Assembly: GCA_005881595.1 (NCBI GenBank)
Contig: VBBY01000141.1
Coordinates: 1 to 34,680, forward strand
DNA length: 34,680 nucleotides
Source of the DNA: Betaproteobacteria bacterium
Lineage (GTDB): Bacteria > Pseudomonadota > Gammaproteobacteria > Burkholderiales > SG8-39
Direction of reading: 5' to 3'
Positions 7,659 through 16,227 of this stretch are shown one piece after another. Position 1 is the stretch's first letter; each line of letters starts with the position of its first letter. Under the pieces are notes generated by a model. That model had not been told where the DNA came from, did not search any database, and saw only the letters and a program-made list of their open reading frames with translations. The position numbers were made by a program, and so were the translations under genes.

Positions 7659-9362
7659 CTAATTGCCCGGAATGATGGGAAGGAGAACGAAGGGCTTCCT
7701 GTCGAAATGCAGCGTCACCTTGCCGCCGAACACCTGCGGCGGCCGGTCGGCCGGGTCGTCGTGCACGAAGGGGCCGCAGCCTTTCATCGGGTTCTTCATG
7801 TTGGAAAGGGTCGCCGCCTCGCCTGCGTATTCGTAGTCCTTGCCGCGCAGGGTCAGCGCCACGCGGTAGCCGGCCGGCACGACTATGCAGGTCGGCCAGA
7901 TCTCGATGTCGAGCTCGACCGCCGCGCCGGGCGTGAGCGGCTGCTTCTCGTCGTGGGTATGCCAGGGGCGGTACGCCCGCGAGAGCTCCGCATCGAGCTT
8001 GCGGTGCGAGGCGCGCAGCCATCCCTGCCCGACGGGCGTATGCGGATCGAGCGCGCCCTGGAACACGACCTCTTTCCCTTGCGGGTCGAACACGCGCAGC
8101 ACGACGAAAAGATCGGCGTCGCGAGTCGACGAGGAGATGAAAAGCTTGAGCGCCGAAGGGCCGGTGATCTCCGTCTCGCGTTGCAGCGGCGGCGTCGAGA
8201 AGGTGACTCCTTCCCCCATGGCATCGTAGGTAATGGTCTTTGAAGTATTTACTGGATCACGGGAAAGCTGTTGTTTATCAGGATCAAGATAAAACGGCGT
8301 CCACTTGGTGCGCTTGAGCGGCCATTCGTTCTCGTGGCGCGGCACGAAGCGCTCGCCGGGATGGCGCACGTTGAGCAGCACGCGCGGCTTCCTGTCCCAG
8401 CCGTTCTGCCTGCCCTTCAGGAAGTGATCGAAGAAGTCGAGCTGCAGCTTGCGGCCGTAGTCGGTGTAGAACGGCGCCCAGTGCGAGCCGCCGTGCACTT
8501 CCAGCCATTTGTCCCTGGATGAAGAGCGCACAAACCCCTCGAAGTTGCCGCGCGTGTGCAGGCCCTGCCCGCCCCAGTTGGCGGCGGAAAGCAGCGGCAC
8601 CGCCACTTTCGCGAGATCGGCGCTGCGCTCGCGGTAGTACGGCCCGTCCATCTCGCGCGACAGAAGCTCGCCCCACATGTCTTCCCGATTGCGGAGGAGC
8701 TCATCCTCGGACAGCGTTTCCGGCCCGCAGACCAGCTCGCCCGTGGCGCGGTTCCTGGCGCCGCGCTCGCCCTGGCCGTGCTGCACGGTCTTCACCTGCA
8801 TGTCCTGCCAATGCTTGCGGAAAGTGCAGATGATGCCGCCGTGGCGGTTGCCGTCGCGGTAGGCGTCGTTCCAGCCCTCCCAGGCGCAGATCGCGGCGAG
8901 GTGCGGCGGCTGCGTCGCCGCCGCGCGCCACTGGTTGCTCGCGTAGTACGAGATGCCGTTCATCCCGACCTTGCCGCTGCACCACTTCTGCGCCGCCGCC
9001 CACTCGATGCAGAGGTGGATATCGCGCGTCTCGCGCGCATTGTTGTGGCACAGGTAGCCGGGCGAGCGCCCGGCGCCGCGCGAGTCGACGCGCACGATCG
9101 CGTAGCCTTCGGGCACCCATTTCTCCGGGTCGACCACTTCCCAGTTCTGGTACCTGTTCGACGACCCGGCCAGCGCGTCGGGGTTCTCGCGCGCCATGAT
9201 TTCCCAGGCCGTCTTGTAGCCCTCCTGGAAGGCGAGCCCCTTGCCGTAAGGCCCGTAAGTCAGGATCGCCGGATGGCGGCCGCCGTCGTCCGGACGGAAC
9301 ACGTCGGCCCGCAGCACCAGGCCGTCGTCCATCCTGATCGGAGCGTCCCACTCGATCTTCAT
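7659..9362 (-). CDS. CocE/NonD-family alpha/beta hydrolase
   Basis: 567 residues, about the length of cocaine-esterase-type (X-Pro dipeptidyl-peptidase S15 plus C-terminal jelly roll) enzymes. The ATG overlaps the PhzF stop as ATGA. The N-terminal part shows G-L-V-L-R-A-D-V-F-R-P, D-S-R-G-A-G-R-S and the nucleophile elbow G-M-N-G-I-S-Y-Y-A with Ser138. The His of the triad is probably in G-G-S-H-W-A-P. The C-terminal domain has R-D-A-D-L-F-V-V-L-R-V-F and G-W-L-R-A-S-H-R, typical of the jelly roll. It has no signal peptide and should hydrolyse an ester or amide in the cytosol. The elbow has Ala where most family members have Gly after S-Y-x. Confidence 0.92.
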   Translation of the reverse strand: MKIEWDAPIRMDDGLVLRADVFRPDDGGRHPAILTYGPYGKGLAFQEGYKTAWEIMARENPDALAGSSNRYQNWEVVDPEKWVPEGYAIVRVDSRGAGRSPGYLCHNNARETRDIHLCIEWAAAQKWCSGKVGMNGISYYASNQWRAAATQPPHLAAICAWEGWNDAYRDGNRHGGIICTFRKHWQDMQVKTVQHGQGERGARNRATGELVCGPETLSEDELLRNREDMWGELLSREMDGPYYRERSADLAKVAVPLLSAANWGGQGLHTRGNFEGFVRSSSRDKWLEVHGGSHWAPFYTDYGRKLQLDFFDHFLKGRQNGWDRKPRVLLNVRHPGERFVPRHENEWPLKRTKWTPFYLDPDKQQLSRDPVNTSKTITYDAMGEGVTFSTPPLQRETEITGPSALKLFISSSTRDADLFVVLRVFDPQGKEVVFQGALDPHTPVGQGWLRASHRKLDAELSRAYRPWHTHDEKQPLTPGAAVELDIEIWPTCIVVPAGYRVALTLRGKDYEYAGEAATLSNMKNPMKGCGPFVHDDPADRPPQVFGGKVTLHFDRKPFVLLPIIPGN

Positions 9363-10231
9363 GTCCGCATGTTCCCTTCGCCGACGATGACGCTGTAGCC
9401 GCCGACCTTCAGCTTGGCGACGCGGCCGGCCTGCTTCTCGGCCGAAGCTTCGATCAGGCTCGGTCGGCCCATGGCGACGCCCTGGTCGATGCGCCAGGTA
9501 AAAGTCCCTTCGCGCTCGCCCAGGCGGCCGGCAAGGCGCCCCGCCAGGGCGGCGCAGGCCGAGCCGCTTGCCGCGTCTTCCTCGATGCCGTAAGCCGGCG
9601 CGAACATGCGCGCATAGAGGCGGCTGCCTGGAGCGCGCTCGCCGGCAAAGAGATACAGGCTGGGCGCCCAGGCGCGCGCGAAGTGCTCCGACCACGCCGC
9701 GCGATCGAGCGAAGCGCGATCCACCGCCGCGCGCTCGGCAAGCTCGATGAAGCAGAACGGCACGCCGACGCTCGCGAACCACGCGTCGCGCACCGCCGCC
9801 TCGGGCAGTGACAGCGCCGCCGCTGCCGCGGCTCGCGTTGGCGTTTCCGGCGGGCTCTCCACCTCCTTTTCGAGGCCCAGGCGCGCAAACGGCGCGCGGC
9901 CGCCGAGCTCGAGCTCGACCGTCACTGCGCCGATTCCCTCCTCCAGCACAATAGTTCCAGAATCAAAAGAGTTAAGGGCGGCAAGGACCGCGGCCGTGCC
10001 GACGGTAGGATGACCGGCAAAAGGCAGCTCGACCTTGGGGGTGAAGATGCGCACGCGGCGGAAATGCCGCGGGTCCTGCGGCGGCAGCACGAAGGTCGTT
10101 TCGGCGAAGTTGAACTCGCGGGCGAGCGCCTGCATCGCGCCCTCGCCGAGGCCGCGGGCGTCGGGGAACACGGCGAGCTGGTTTCCACCGAACGCCTTGT
10201 CGGTGAAAACGTCGCAGATCACGAATTTCAC
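9359..10231 (-). CDS. PhzF-family isomerase/epimerase
   Basis: 290 residues. The GTG start overlaps the stop of the DUF1993 gene as GTGA, and the 3' end overlaps the hydrolase as ATGA. PhzF hallmarks are D-V-F-T[11 protein letters not shown] at the N-terminus, E44 in F-A-E-T-T-F (the position of the catalytic Glu of PhzF), [15 protein letters not shown], and the second-half D-A-A-S-G-S-A-C-A. PhzF enzymes act as acid/base isomerases without cofactor. The substrate is not readable; tight coupling to a hydrolase and a Bug receptor suggests a small-molecule catabolic role rather than phenazine synthesis, since no other phz genes are present. Confidence 0.92.
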   Translation of the reverse strand: MKFVICDVFTDKAFGGNQLAVFPDARGLGEGAMQALAREFNFAETTFVLPPQDPRHFRRVRIFTPKVELPFAGHPTVGTAAVLAALNSFDSGTIVLEEGIGAVTVELELGGRAPFARLGLEKEVESPPETPTRAAAAAALSLPEAAVRDAWFASVGVPFCFIELAERAAVDRASLDRAAWSEHFARAWAPSLYLFAGERAPGSRLYARMFAPAYGIEEDAASGSACAALAGRLAGRLGEREGTFTWRIDQGVAMGRPSLIEASAEKQAGRVAKLKVGGYSVIVGEGNMRT

Positions 10232-10734
10232 GGATTGCCGATGAAGTCGCGCTTGCCGATGTCGACGCCGTTGTGGCGCAGGATGTCGTAGGCCGTCGTG
10301 GCGTGGAAGTAGAAGTTCGGGTGGGCGAAGCCGAGCAGGTACTGCACGCCGCTGAACTTCACCTCGCGGTCGCGCAGCTTGAGGACGATTTCCTTCGCCT
10401 CGCTGCCGTCGATCTGCGCCGGCCTGGCGCTGTCGATGAAGTCGATGGTCTTGGCGATGCGCGCCTTGAGCTCGTCGAACGTCTGCTCGGTGTCCTCGTG
10501 CTTGGGGATCTCCATGCCGGCGAGGCGCGCGACGGCGCCCTTCGCCGTGTCGCAGGCGATCTGGACCTGGCGGCTGAGCGGAAACATGTCGGGATACAGG
10601 CGCGAGCCGGTGAGCACCGCCGGCTCGATCTTCTTCGCCTCGCAGTAAGCCTGCGCCTTGTCGAGGATCGCGGAAAGGTTCCTGAGCATGCTGGCGAAGC
10701 GCGGCGCGCTTGCCTGATACATCGAGATCGTCAT
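10228..10734 (-). CDS. DUF1993 family protein
   Basis: 168 residues, first gene of the DUF1993-PhzF-hydrolase-Bug operon, with AAGGGA ahead of the ATG. It matches the DUF1993 pattern: M-Y-Q-A-S-A-P-x-F near the N-terminus, L-x-P-D-M-F-P-L-x-x-Q-V-Q around residue 48, and [17 protein letters not shown] near the C-terminus. The family is an all-helical DinB/YfiT-like bundle whose His residues may bind a metal. Function is unknown. It ends 4 nt inside the PhzF gene, so the two are translationally coupled. Confidence 0.9.
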   Translation of the reverse strand: MTISMYQASAPRFASMLRNLSAILDKAQAYCEAKKIEPAVLTGSRLYPDMFPLSRQVQIACDTAKGAVARLAGMEIPKHEDTEQTFDELKARIAKTIDFIDSARPAQIDGSEAKEIVLKLRDREVKFSGVQYLLGFAHPNFYFHATTAYDILRHNGVDIGKRDFIGNP

Positions 10735-10811
10735 GGCAGTCCCTTGTCTGATTTGATCCCATAGTGTAAATCCCTGCCTTGGAATTCCCCGCGTCGTTTC
10801 ACGGAGACCCT

Positions 10812-11246
10812 ATGCAACGCATTGCCATTCTCCTTGCCGCAGCCCTGCTCGCCGGCTGCGAAGCCCCTCCGGTCACCAAGGAGGAAATGAGCTCGGTCGA
10901 CTATGGCCCGCGCCCGACGCGCTGGCAGGAGGAGATCCGCAGCTACCTCGGCATCCGGCTCACCGATCCCAAGTCGGCGATCATCGAGTTCCGCACCGAG
11001 CCCAAGCAGATGTACCAGCGGGCGACCGACGTGCGCGACCGGCAATGGGGCTGGGCGACCTGCGTGTGGATCAACGACAAGAACTCCTCCGGCGCCTACG
11101 ACGGCTTCTACCCGATGACCGTCTTCCTGCGCGAGGAAAAGATCGTCGCCGTGAACAACGGGCCGGATGATTTCGGCGTGATCGGCGCGACCTACGCGCG
11201 CCGGCAATGCGCCGAGCTCGGCGCGCCGTTTACGCCGCGGCCCTAG
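10812..11246 (+). CDS. Small outer- or inner-membrane lipoprotein, unknown function
   Basis: 144 residues. The signal sequence MQRIAILLAAALLAGC ends in a good lipobox (LLAGC, Cys16). The start was placed at this ATG rather than an upstream in-frame codon, because only it puts the lipobox at the right distance; CGGAGA precedes it. The mature part is short with one clear feature, Y-L-G-I-R-L-T-D-P-K-S-A, and a conserved-looking W-G-W-A-T-C-V-W-I-N core. Residue after Cys16 is Glu, so outer-membrane sorting is expected if this is a standard Lol substrate. It is divergent from DUF1993 and overlaps the convergent oxygenase gene by 4 nt. Confidence 0.85.
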   Translation: MQRIAILLAAALLAGCEAPPVTKEEMSSVDYGPRPTRWQEEIRSYLGIRLTDPKSAIIEFRTEPKQMYQRATDVRDRQWGWATCVWINDKNSSGAYDGFYPMTVFLREEKIVAVNNGPDDFGVIGATYARRQCAELGAPFTPRP

Positions 11247-12040
11247 AAGAAGGCCAGCGTGCGCGCCTCGATGCTCTGGCGCGGCGAGGACCCCGGCGGC
11301 GTCGCCGGGTCGACGAACGAGGTGTGCGGCGTGAAGCGCGCCCGTCCGTCGGTCTCCGAGTCGTAGACCTTGAAGACCAGCGCCTCGTCGCGCCGCATCT
11401 CGGGGAAGTAGAACCAGCGGTGGCCGGGGTTGTACTTCAGGCGGTAGGTCTGGCCGACGCGGTGCGGATAGCGCCGCTCGGCCACCAGCAGGTCCTCGGG
11501 CACGAGGCTGCGCGAGTCCAGGATGGCGAGCGGATTCGCCTGGATCGGCTTTCTGATCGCGCGCCACACCTGGATGATCGCGAAGCGGCGCCTGAGCAGC
11601 CGCTCCGCCTCGTCGCCCATGATCTCCCTCACGCGCTGCGGCCCCGACCACTCGGTGTAGTCGTTGTGCGCCGAAAGCACCGGCTCGCGCACCAGCTTCG
11701 CCTCGCGCTCGGCCTCGTCGCCCGAGCGCAAGGTGTGGTCGAACACCACTACGCGCTTCGCTCCAGACAGCTCCTTCACCAGCTGCTCGAGCTCGGGGTA
11801 GTAGACCGACTCGAGCTGCCGCGGGTCGAAGAAGTCCTTCACCGCGCTCTTGTGGTCGACGAGCACGAAGCCGTTTTCGTCGAGCGAGAATTCCTTGCGC
11901 GCCGGCCGGCCGTCGCGGATCTCCACGGGGTGCGCCTGCTCGGTGCCGCTCGTGCGCCGGCGGATGTTGTTCGGCCCGAAGGTCTCGTTGACGAGCTTCT
12001 CGCCGGTGTCGACGGTGTAGACGATCTCGGCGGCGGTCAT
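11243..12040 (-). CDS. CmcJ/NvfI-type 2-oxoglutarate/Fe(II) oxygenase-like protein
   Basis: 265 residues, no signal peptide. It resembles the CmcJ/NvfI group: V-V-V-F-D-H-T-L-R (97-105), an H-x-D motif in S-A-H-N-D-Y-T-E (His125, Asp127), I-I-Q-V-W-R-A-I-R-K-P (155-165), W-F-Y-F-P-E-M (209-215), L-V-F-K-V-Y-D-S (221-228) and a distal F-T-P-H-T-S-F (His239). His125, Asp127 and His239 fit an Fe(II) facial triad. The family includes cephamycin and fungal oxygenases, and many bacterial members are called methyltransferases wrongly. It starts one nucleotide after the DctP stop and is the last gene of the exported-enzyme operon, probably its only cytosolic enzyme. Confidence 0.85.
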   Translation of the reverse strand: MTAAEIVYTVDTGEKLVNETFGPNNIRRRTSGTEQAHPVEIRDGRPARKEFSLDENGFVLVDHKSAVKDFFDPRQLESVYYPELEQLVKELSGAKRVVVFDHTLRSGDEAEREAKLVREPVLSAHNDYTEWSGPQRVREIMGDEAERLLRRRFAIIQVWRAIRKPIQANPLAILDSRSLVPEDLLVAERRYPHRVGQTYRLKYNPGHRWFYFPEMRRDEALVFKVYDSETDGRARFTPHTSFVDPATPPGSSPRQSIEARTLAFF

Positions 12041-12041
12041 G

Positions 12042-13049
12042 TCAGCCGAGCTTGCCGACCTCGCGCTCGAGCAGGCTCCAGGCCGTCGGCCCGAACTCGC
12101 TCTTCCAGCGCTGGTAGAAGCCGCCGCCGAGCTTGGCGCGGAAAGTCGACACGTCCGCGGTGTTGAAGATCATGCCGCGCGCGGCGAGCTTGTCGCCGAG
12201 CTGGCGGTTCAGGTCGTCGGTGTAGGCGCGCTGCAGCGCGACGTACTTCTTCACGTTGCGCTGCACGATCTCCTGCACGTCCCCGGGCAGCGAGTTCCAG
12301 AACTTCAGGTTGGCGAGCAGGTTGAAGCCCGACCACATGTGGTTGGTCGTGGACACGTACTTCGTCACCTCGTAGAGCCGGTTCACTTCGGTGATCACCA
12401 GCGGGTTTTCCTGGCCGTCGACCTGGCGCGACTTGAGCGCCGCGTAGAGCTCGCGGATGTTGATCGTCACCGGCTGCGCCTCGAGCGCCGTGAACACGTC
12501 GCGGAACATCTGGCCGTCGGGAACGCGCATCCTCATGCCGCGCAGGTCCTCGGCGATGAGGACCGGCTTGTCGACCGTCGAGATCTGCCGGAAGCCGTTC
12601 TCGAGCAGCCCGTACTGGAAGCGGTAGATGCCCTTCGCCGCGCATTCGCGGCCGAGGTACTCGCCGAGCGCGCCGTCGTTCGCCCGGTGCACCTGCGCGT
12701 GGCTGGTGAAGGCGAACGGCATGCCCTGGATCTCGGCGACCGGAACCTTGCGCCCGAGGATGCCGCCCATCAGCGTGAAGAACTCGAGCTCCCCGCTCTG
12801 CAGCAGCTCGAGCGCGCCGGGATCGGAGCCCGGGAGGTTGTTGTTCTGCGGGTAGGTCGTGACCTGCAGCCGGCCGCCGGTCTCCTTCGCCACCTGCGCC
12901 CACAGGTCCGAGAGGAACTGGTGCTGGTGGCTCTGCGCCGGCTGGTTATGGAATTGCCTTGCTTTCCAGGAAGTCTCTCTCGTCCCGGCCGCGCAGCCTG
13001 TCAGCGCCAGCCCCGTGGCCACCACCAATCTGCGGCGCGTCGCATTCAC
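12042..13049 (-). CDS. TRAP-type solute-binding lipoprotein (DctP family)
   Basis: 335 residues with a GTG start overlapping the cytochrome stop as GTGA. The N-terminus has both three arginines (TRRRLVV) and a lipobox-like LTGC (Cys19), so it is a lipoprotein, possibly Tat-routed. DctP features: P-G-S-D-P-G-A-L-E-L-L-Q-S-G-E-L-E, the ligand-clamp region L-R-G-M-R-M-R-V-P-D near residue 170, and F-W-N-S-L-P-G-D-V-Q-E-I-V. TRAP receptors capture organic acids. No DctQ/DctM membrane genes are in the window, so it is an orphan that must use a distant permease, or serve the neighbouring periplasmic enzymes. Confidence 0.9.
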   Translation of the reverse strand: MNATRRRLVVATGLALTGCAAGTRETSWKARQFHNQPAQSHQHQFLSDLWAQVAKETGGRLQVTTYPQNNNLPGSDPGALELLQSGELEFFTLMGGILGRKVPVAEIQGMPFAFTSHAQVHRANDGALGEYLGRECAAKGIYRFQYGLLENGFRQISTVDKPVLIAEDLRGMRMRVPDGQMFRDVFTALEAQPVTINIRELYAALKSRQVDGQENPLVITEVNRLYEVTKYVSTTNHMWSGFNLLANLKFWNSLPGDVQEIVQRNVKKYVALQRAYTDDLNRQLGDKLAARGMIFNTADVSTFRAKLGGGFYQRWKSEFGPTAWSLLEREVGKLG

Positions 13050-13396
13050 CGCCTGCCCTCGAAGTTGAGCTGCGGGATGTTGGCCACCGCGGGCGAGGGC
13101 TTGACCGAGCGCAGGTAGGCGTAGATATCGGCGAGGTCCTGGTCGCCGAGATGATCCTTGCGATAGGCCGGCATGTCCTGCCGCGGCGTGCGCGTCTGCA
13201 TCGAGAACGCCACCCAGGGAAAGAGATTCGGCAGCAGCCTCGGCCCGGCGCCGCGCTCGCCGCCCTGGCCGACGGTGCCGTGGCAGCTGTAGCACTGGTA
13301 CTTCAGGAACGCCTGATGGCCGCGCTCGGGCGAGCCGGCGGGCGCGTCCTGTCCGAACACCACCGCGGGGAATAGCAACAGGATGAAAAATCTCAT
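13046..13396 (-). CDS. Periplasmic class I c-type cytochrome
   Basis: 116 residues. The signal peptide ends VVFG|Q at residue 15. One heme site, C-Y-S-C-H (35-39), is followed by G-T-V-G-Q-G-G, and Met75 in Q-D-M-P-A-Y is the likely axial ligand. The C-terminal helix D-L-A-D-I-Y-A-Y-L-R is typical. It starts within the stop of the ThDP-enzyme gene (TGATG) and overlaps DctP by GTGA, so expression is tied to both. It is small enough to be a soluble electron carrier. The simplest reading is that it accepts electrons from an enzyme in this operon. Confidence 0.93.
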   Translation of the reverse strand: MRFFILLLFPAVVFGQDAPAGSPERGHQAFLKYQCYSCHGTVGQGGERGAGPRLLPNLFPWVAFSMQTRTPRQDMPAYRKDHLGDQDLADIYAYLRSVKPSPAVANIPQLNFEGRR

Positions 13397-15264
13397 CAGC
13401 GCCCCTGCGTCACCACGTCGACCAGCGCCGGCTCGCCGCGCTTCACCACCGCCACCGCGCGCTGCAGTGCCGGCGCGATCGCCGCCGGATCGGTGATCGG
13501 GCCTTCGGCCCACACGCCCTGCGCGCGCGCGAGCAGCGCGTAGTCGATGTGCGGGTTCTCGATGGTGGTGCCGATGCGCGCGGTGTCCATGCGCCGGTTG
13601 TGCAGCCCGGCCATCTTCTGCAGGTGCATCACTTCCTGGTGATAGGCGCGGTTGTTGTGCATCAGCATGAGGATCGGGATCTTGTGGTGCGCCGCGGTCC
13701 ACAGCACGCCCGGCGCATACATCAGGTCGCCGTCGGGCTGGATCACCGCGGTGAGGATGCCCTTGTCGCGGTTGGCGAGCGCCGCGCCGACCGCCGCGGG
13801 CGCGATCTGGCCGACGCCCGCAGCGCCGGAGTGGCCGAGGAAGTTGTAATGCTCGGTCGCCGGCCAAAGGCGCGCGCTCCAGCCGAGGTTGCGCGAGTCG
13901 GCGAGACACCACTTGTCGCCCTTGATCGCGTTCCACAGCTCGGCCGAGAGCCGCGCGGTGGTCACCGGGACCGCGTTCCAGCCGTTCGCGGCCGCGGCGC
14001 GCGTGCGCTCCTTCATCTCGCGGTGCTGCGAGCGCAGCTTGTCGGTGCGCCCGGCAAGCGCCGATTTTCTCGAGCCGCCGATTTCCTTCTTCACCGCTTC
14101 GGTGAGCGCGGGCAGCGTGGCTTCCGCGTCGCCGCTGATCGAAAGATCGCAGGGGCAGAAGCGCTGCGCGTCCTGGTAGTTCGACTTCATCAGATTGTCC
14201 GCCAACGTGACGTGGATCAGCTTCACGTCGGGCTTCGCGATGCGGCGGTACTCGTGCTGCGGGTCGCTGATGGTGTTGAGCTGGCCCCAGGGATCGGCGA
14301 CCTCGAGCATCAGCACCACGTCGGCCTCGCGCACCAGCGCGCGGCCGTCCTCGCTGCGGCACAGGTAGTGCGTGGTCGGGAAGTTCATGCGGCTGCCGAG
14401 GTCGACCACCGGGGCGTTCAGCGCCTCGGCGAGCTCGACCATCCGCCTGACGCCCTCCTGCGAGCGCGCGGCGCGGTCGGCGATGATGACGAGATTCTCC
14501 GCGCTCGCCATCATCTTCGCCGCTTCCTTCAGCGCGCCGCTCTCGCCCTGCGGCGGCGCCGACAGCGTGAGCTTCGGAATGGAAAGCTCCGCGTCCCCGT
14601 CGACCGGGTGCTCCTGCAGCATGCCGTCGGCGATGATCACCACCGGCTCCATCGGCGGCGTCGTGGCGAACTTGTAGGCGCGCATCACCGACTCGGCGAA
14701 GTGCTGCAGCGAAGCCGGCTGGTCGTCCCACTTGATGTAGTCGCGCAGGATGCCGGCCGGGTCCTGCACGCAGTGGTACCACTCGACGCCGGGGCGCCGA
14801 TGGGCTGCATCCATGAAGTTGCCGGCGAAGAGCATCACCGGCACGCGGTCGCACCACGCGTTGTACACCGCCATCGCGGCGTGCTGCAGGCCGACGCTGC
14901 CGTGCGCGAGCACGCCCATCGGCTTGCCGGCCGCCTTGGCGTAGCCGTGCGCCATGGCGACCGAGGACTCCTCGTGCATGCAGGTCAGGAACTCGGGCTT
15001 CCTGTTGCCGCCGTAGTTGACGATCGACTCGTGCAGGCTCCTGAAGCTCGAGGCCGGGTTGGAGGCGATGTACTCGATGCCGGTCGCCTTGATGACGTCG
15101 ACCATGAAGTCGGAGCCGGGCCTGCCGATGATTCTCTCGCCCGGCAGGCCGCTTGACGGTTTTTTAGCAGTCTCTGCAGAAACCGTACTCGCGGCGGCCA
15201 TGGTGGTACCGATTGCCGCGGCAGTCTTCAGGAAGGTCCGGCGATCGAGTCCTTCTTCGCTCAT
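13396..15264 (-). CDS. Tat-exported ThDP-dependent enzyme (acetolactate-synthase/decarboxylase superfamily)
   Basis: 622 residues. An N-terminal twin-arginine signal (D-R-R-T-F-L-K, 7-13, then a hydrophobic Ala-rich stretch and a VSA|E site at residue 30) precedes a complete three-domain ThDP enzyme. The Pyr domain (about 45-215) has the activating Glu in C-M-H-E-E (98-99) and A-H-G-S-V-G. A Rossmann-like middle domain (about 240-395) follows. The PP domain (about 430-620) has the ThDP motif G-D-L (512-514) to N-N (537-538). Such enzymes cleave bonds next to a 2-oxo group and normally work in the cytosol. Tat export fits a folded cofactor-loaded protein. It lies 14 nt after the cyclase gene and is fused by stop/start overlap to the cytochrome gene. 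Substrate unknown. Confidence 0.92.
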   Translation of the reverse strand: MSEEGLDRRTFLKTAAAIGTTMAAASTVSAETAKKPSSGLPGERIIGRPGSDFMVDVIKATGIEYIASNPASSFRSLHESIVNYGGNRKPEFLTCMHEESSVAMAHGYAKAAGKPMGVLAHGSVGLQHAAMAVYNAWCDRVPVMLFAGNFMDAAHRRPGVEWYHCVQDPAGILRDYIKWDDQPASLQHFAESVMRAYKFATTPPMEPVVIIADGMLQEHPVDGDAELSIPKLTLSAPPQGESGALKEAAKMMASAENLVIIADRAARSQEGVRRMVELAEALNAPVVDLGSRMNFPTTHYLCRSEDGRALVREADVVLMLEVADPWGQLNTISDPQHEYRRIAKPDVKLIHVTLADNLMKSNYQDAQRFCPCDLSISGDAEATLPALTEAVKKEIGGSRKSALAGRTDKLRSQHREMKERTRAAAANGWNAVPVTTARLSAELWNAIKGDKWCLADSRNLGWSARLWPATEHYNFLGHSGAAGVGQIAPAAVGAALANRDKGILTAVIQPDGDLMYAPGVLWTAAHHKIPILMLMHNNRAYHQEVMHLQKMAGLHNRRMDTARIGTTIENPHIDYALLARAQGVWAEGPITDPAAIAPALQRAVAVVKRGEPALVDVVTQGR

Positions 15265-15278
15265 GCTGTGCTCCTCGT

Positions 15279-16217
15279 CTAGCGGATGGCTGCCGGCGCG
15301 ACGCTCGAGCCCGAGGCGCCGTAGATCTTCAGGGGCTGCATCGTGAACGCGAACTCGTAGACGCGCTTCGCGACCAGCTCGTCGAGCTTCAGGTTTTCCA
15401 GGATGTGGATGCCGTTTACCACCAGGAAGATCTGGTGCACCGGCAGGCTCAGGTCCTTGTCGGGGTTCGGCGCCACTTCCACCGGCCAGTTATCGGAGCC
15501 GACGAGCAGCGGGTCCTGCTTCGCCAGCCACTCGGCCGCGGCGACCCCTACGCCCGGGGCGCTCTTCACGAAGCGCGCGTTGTCCTTGCCGTAGAGCTTG
15601 CCCCAGCCGGTGTGGATGATGACCGCGTCGCCCGGCAGCAGCTTGAGGTTTTCCCGCTGCAGGGCCTGCTGCAGATCGGCGACGGTGATCTCGTAGGTGT
15701 CGCCGAGCATCTCGACGCCCTTCAGGCCGGCAACGTCGATCAGCACGCCGCGCGCGAAGAACGTCGGTGCGTTCTGCACGCCGAGCCTGGTGAAGCCGGA
15801 GCGCGTCGCCGTCTCGCTGATCTTGAAGCAGTTGTAAAGCGAATCACCGTGGCTCTGGTGCGCGAAGCCGTCGAACTGGGTGCCCACCTGGCCGATCTCG
15901 GAAGTCACGACCTCCTCGTTGCTGCCGCGCGTGTTCCTCCCGGTGTTCATGAAGGTGCGCTTGGTGTGCAGGTTGAAGATGCGCGTGCCGAAGAACGCCA
16001 TCCCGGGCCCGAGCACGTAGCCCAGCTCGATCACCTCGCCGGTCTTGATGAGCCGCGCGCCGCGCAGCACGACCTCGGGGTTCTTCATGTGGTTGCCCGA
16101 GCCGCGCTCGTCGCCCGCGCCCCACTTCGACGGGCAGCGCTGGCTTTCGGGCGGCACGTTCCACTGCGCGGCGGCGACCAACGGGACTGCAAGCAAGGCA
16201 GCGGCGATGCGCTTCAT
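15279..16217 (-). CDS. Exported cyclase-family protein (PF04199-like metal hydrolase)
   Basis: 312 residues. Sec signal peptide ends AAA|Q at residue 17. The fold is that of the kynurenine-formamidase/isatin-hydrolase cyclase family: Y-V-L-G-P-G-M-A-F-F-G near residue 70, the metal region G-Q-V-G-T-Q-F-D-G-F-A-H (109-120), L-P-G-D-A-V-I-I-H-T-G-W-G near residue 195, and a late L-P-V-H-Q-I-F-L. In the classical HxGTHxDxPxH motif the first two His positions are Gln here (Gln110, Gln114), while Asp116 and His120 remain. Members open lactams, amides or lactones. It lies between the ABM protein and the ThDP enzyme in one operon. Confidence 0.9.
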   Translation of the reverse strand: MKRIAAALLAVPLVAAAQWNVPPESQRCPSKWGAGDERGSGNHMKNPEVVLRGARLIKTGEVIELGYVLGPGMAFFGTRIFNLHTKRTFMNTGRNTRGSNEEVVTSEIGQVGTQFDGFAHQSHGDSLYNCFKISETATRSGFTRLGVQNAPTFFARGVLIDVAGLKGVEMLGDTYEITVADLQQALQRENLKLLPGDAVIIHTGWGKLYGKDNARFVKSAPGVGVAAAEWLAKQDPLLVGSDNWPVEVAPNPDKDLSLPVHQIFLVVNGIHILENLKLDELVAKRVYEFAFTMQPLKIYGASGSSVAPAAIR

Positions 16218-16227
16218 CGTTTTCCCC

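Noticed and set aside
5774-7675. A 633-codon plus-strand open frame
   Set aside because: It crosses the NMT1-like gene in the wrong frame and then runs antisense to the Bug gene; no motif is present.
13549-15156. A 535-codon plus-strand open frame
   Set aside because: Antisense to the ThDP enzyme; composition is that of a shadow frame.
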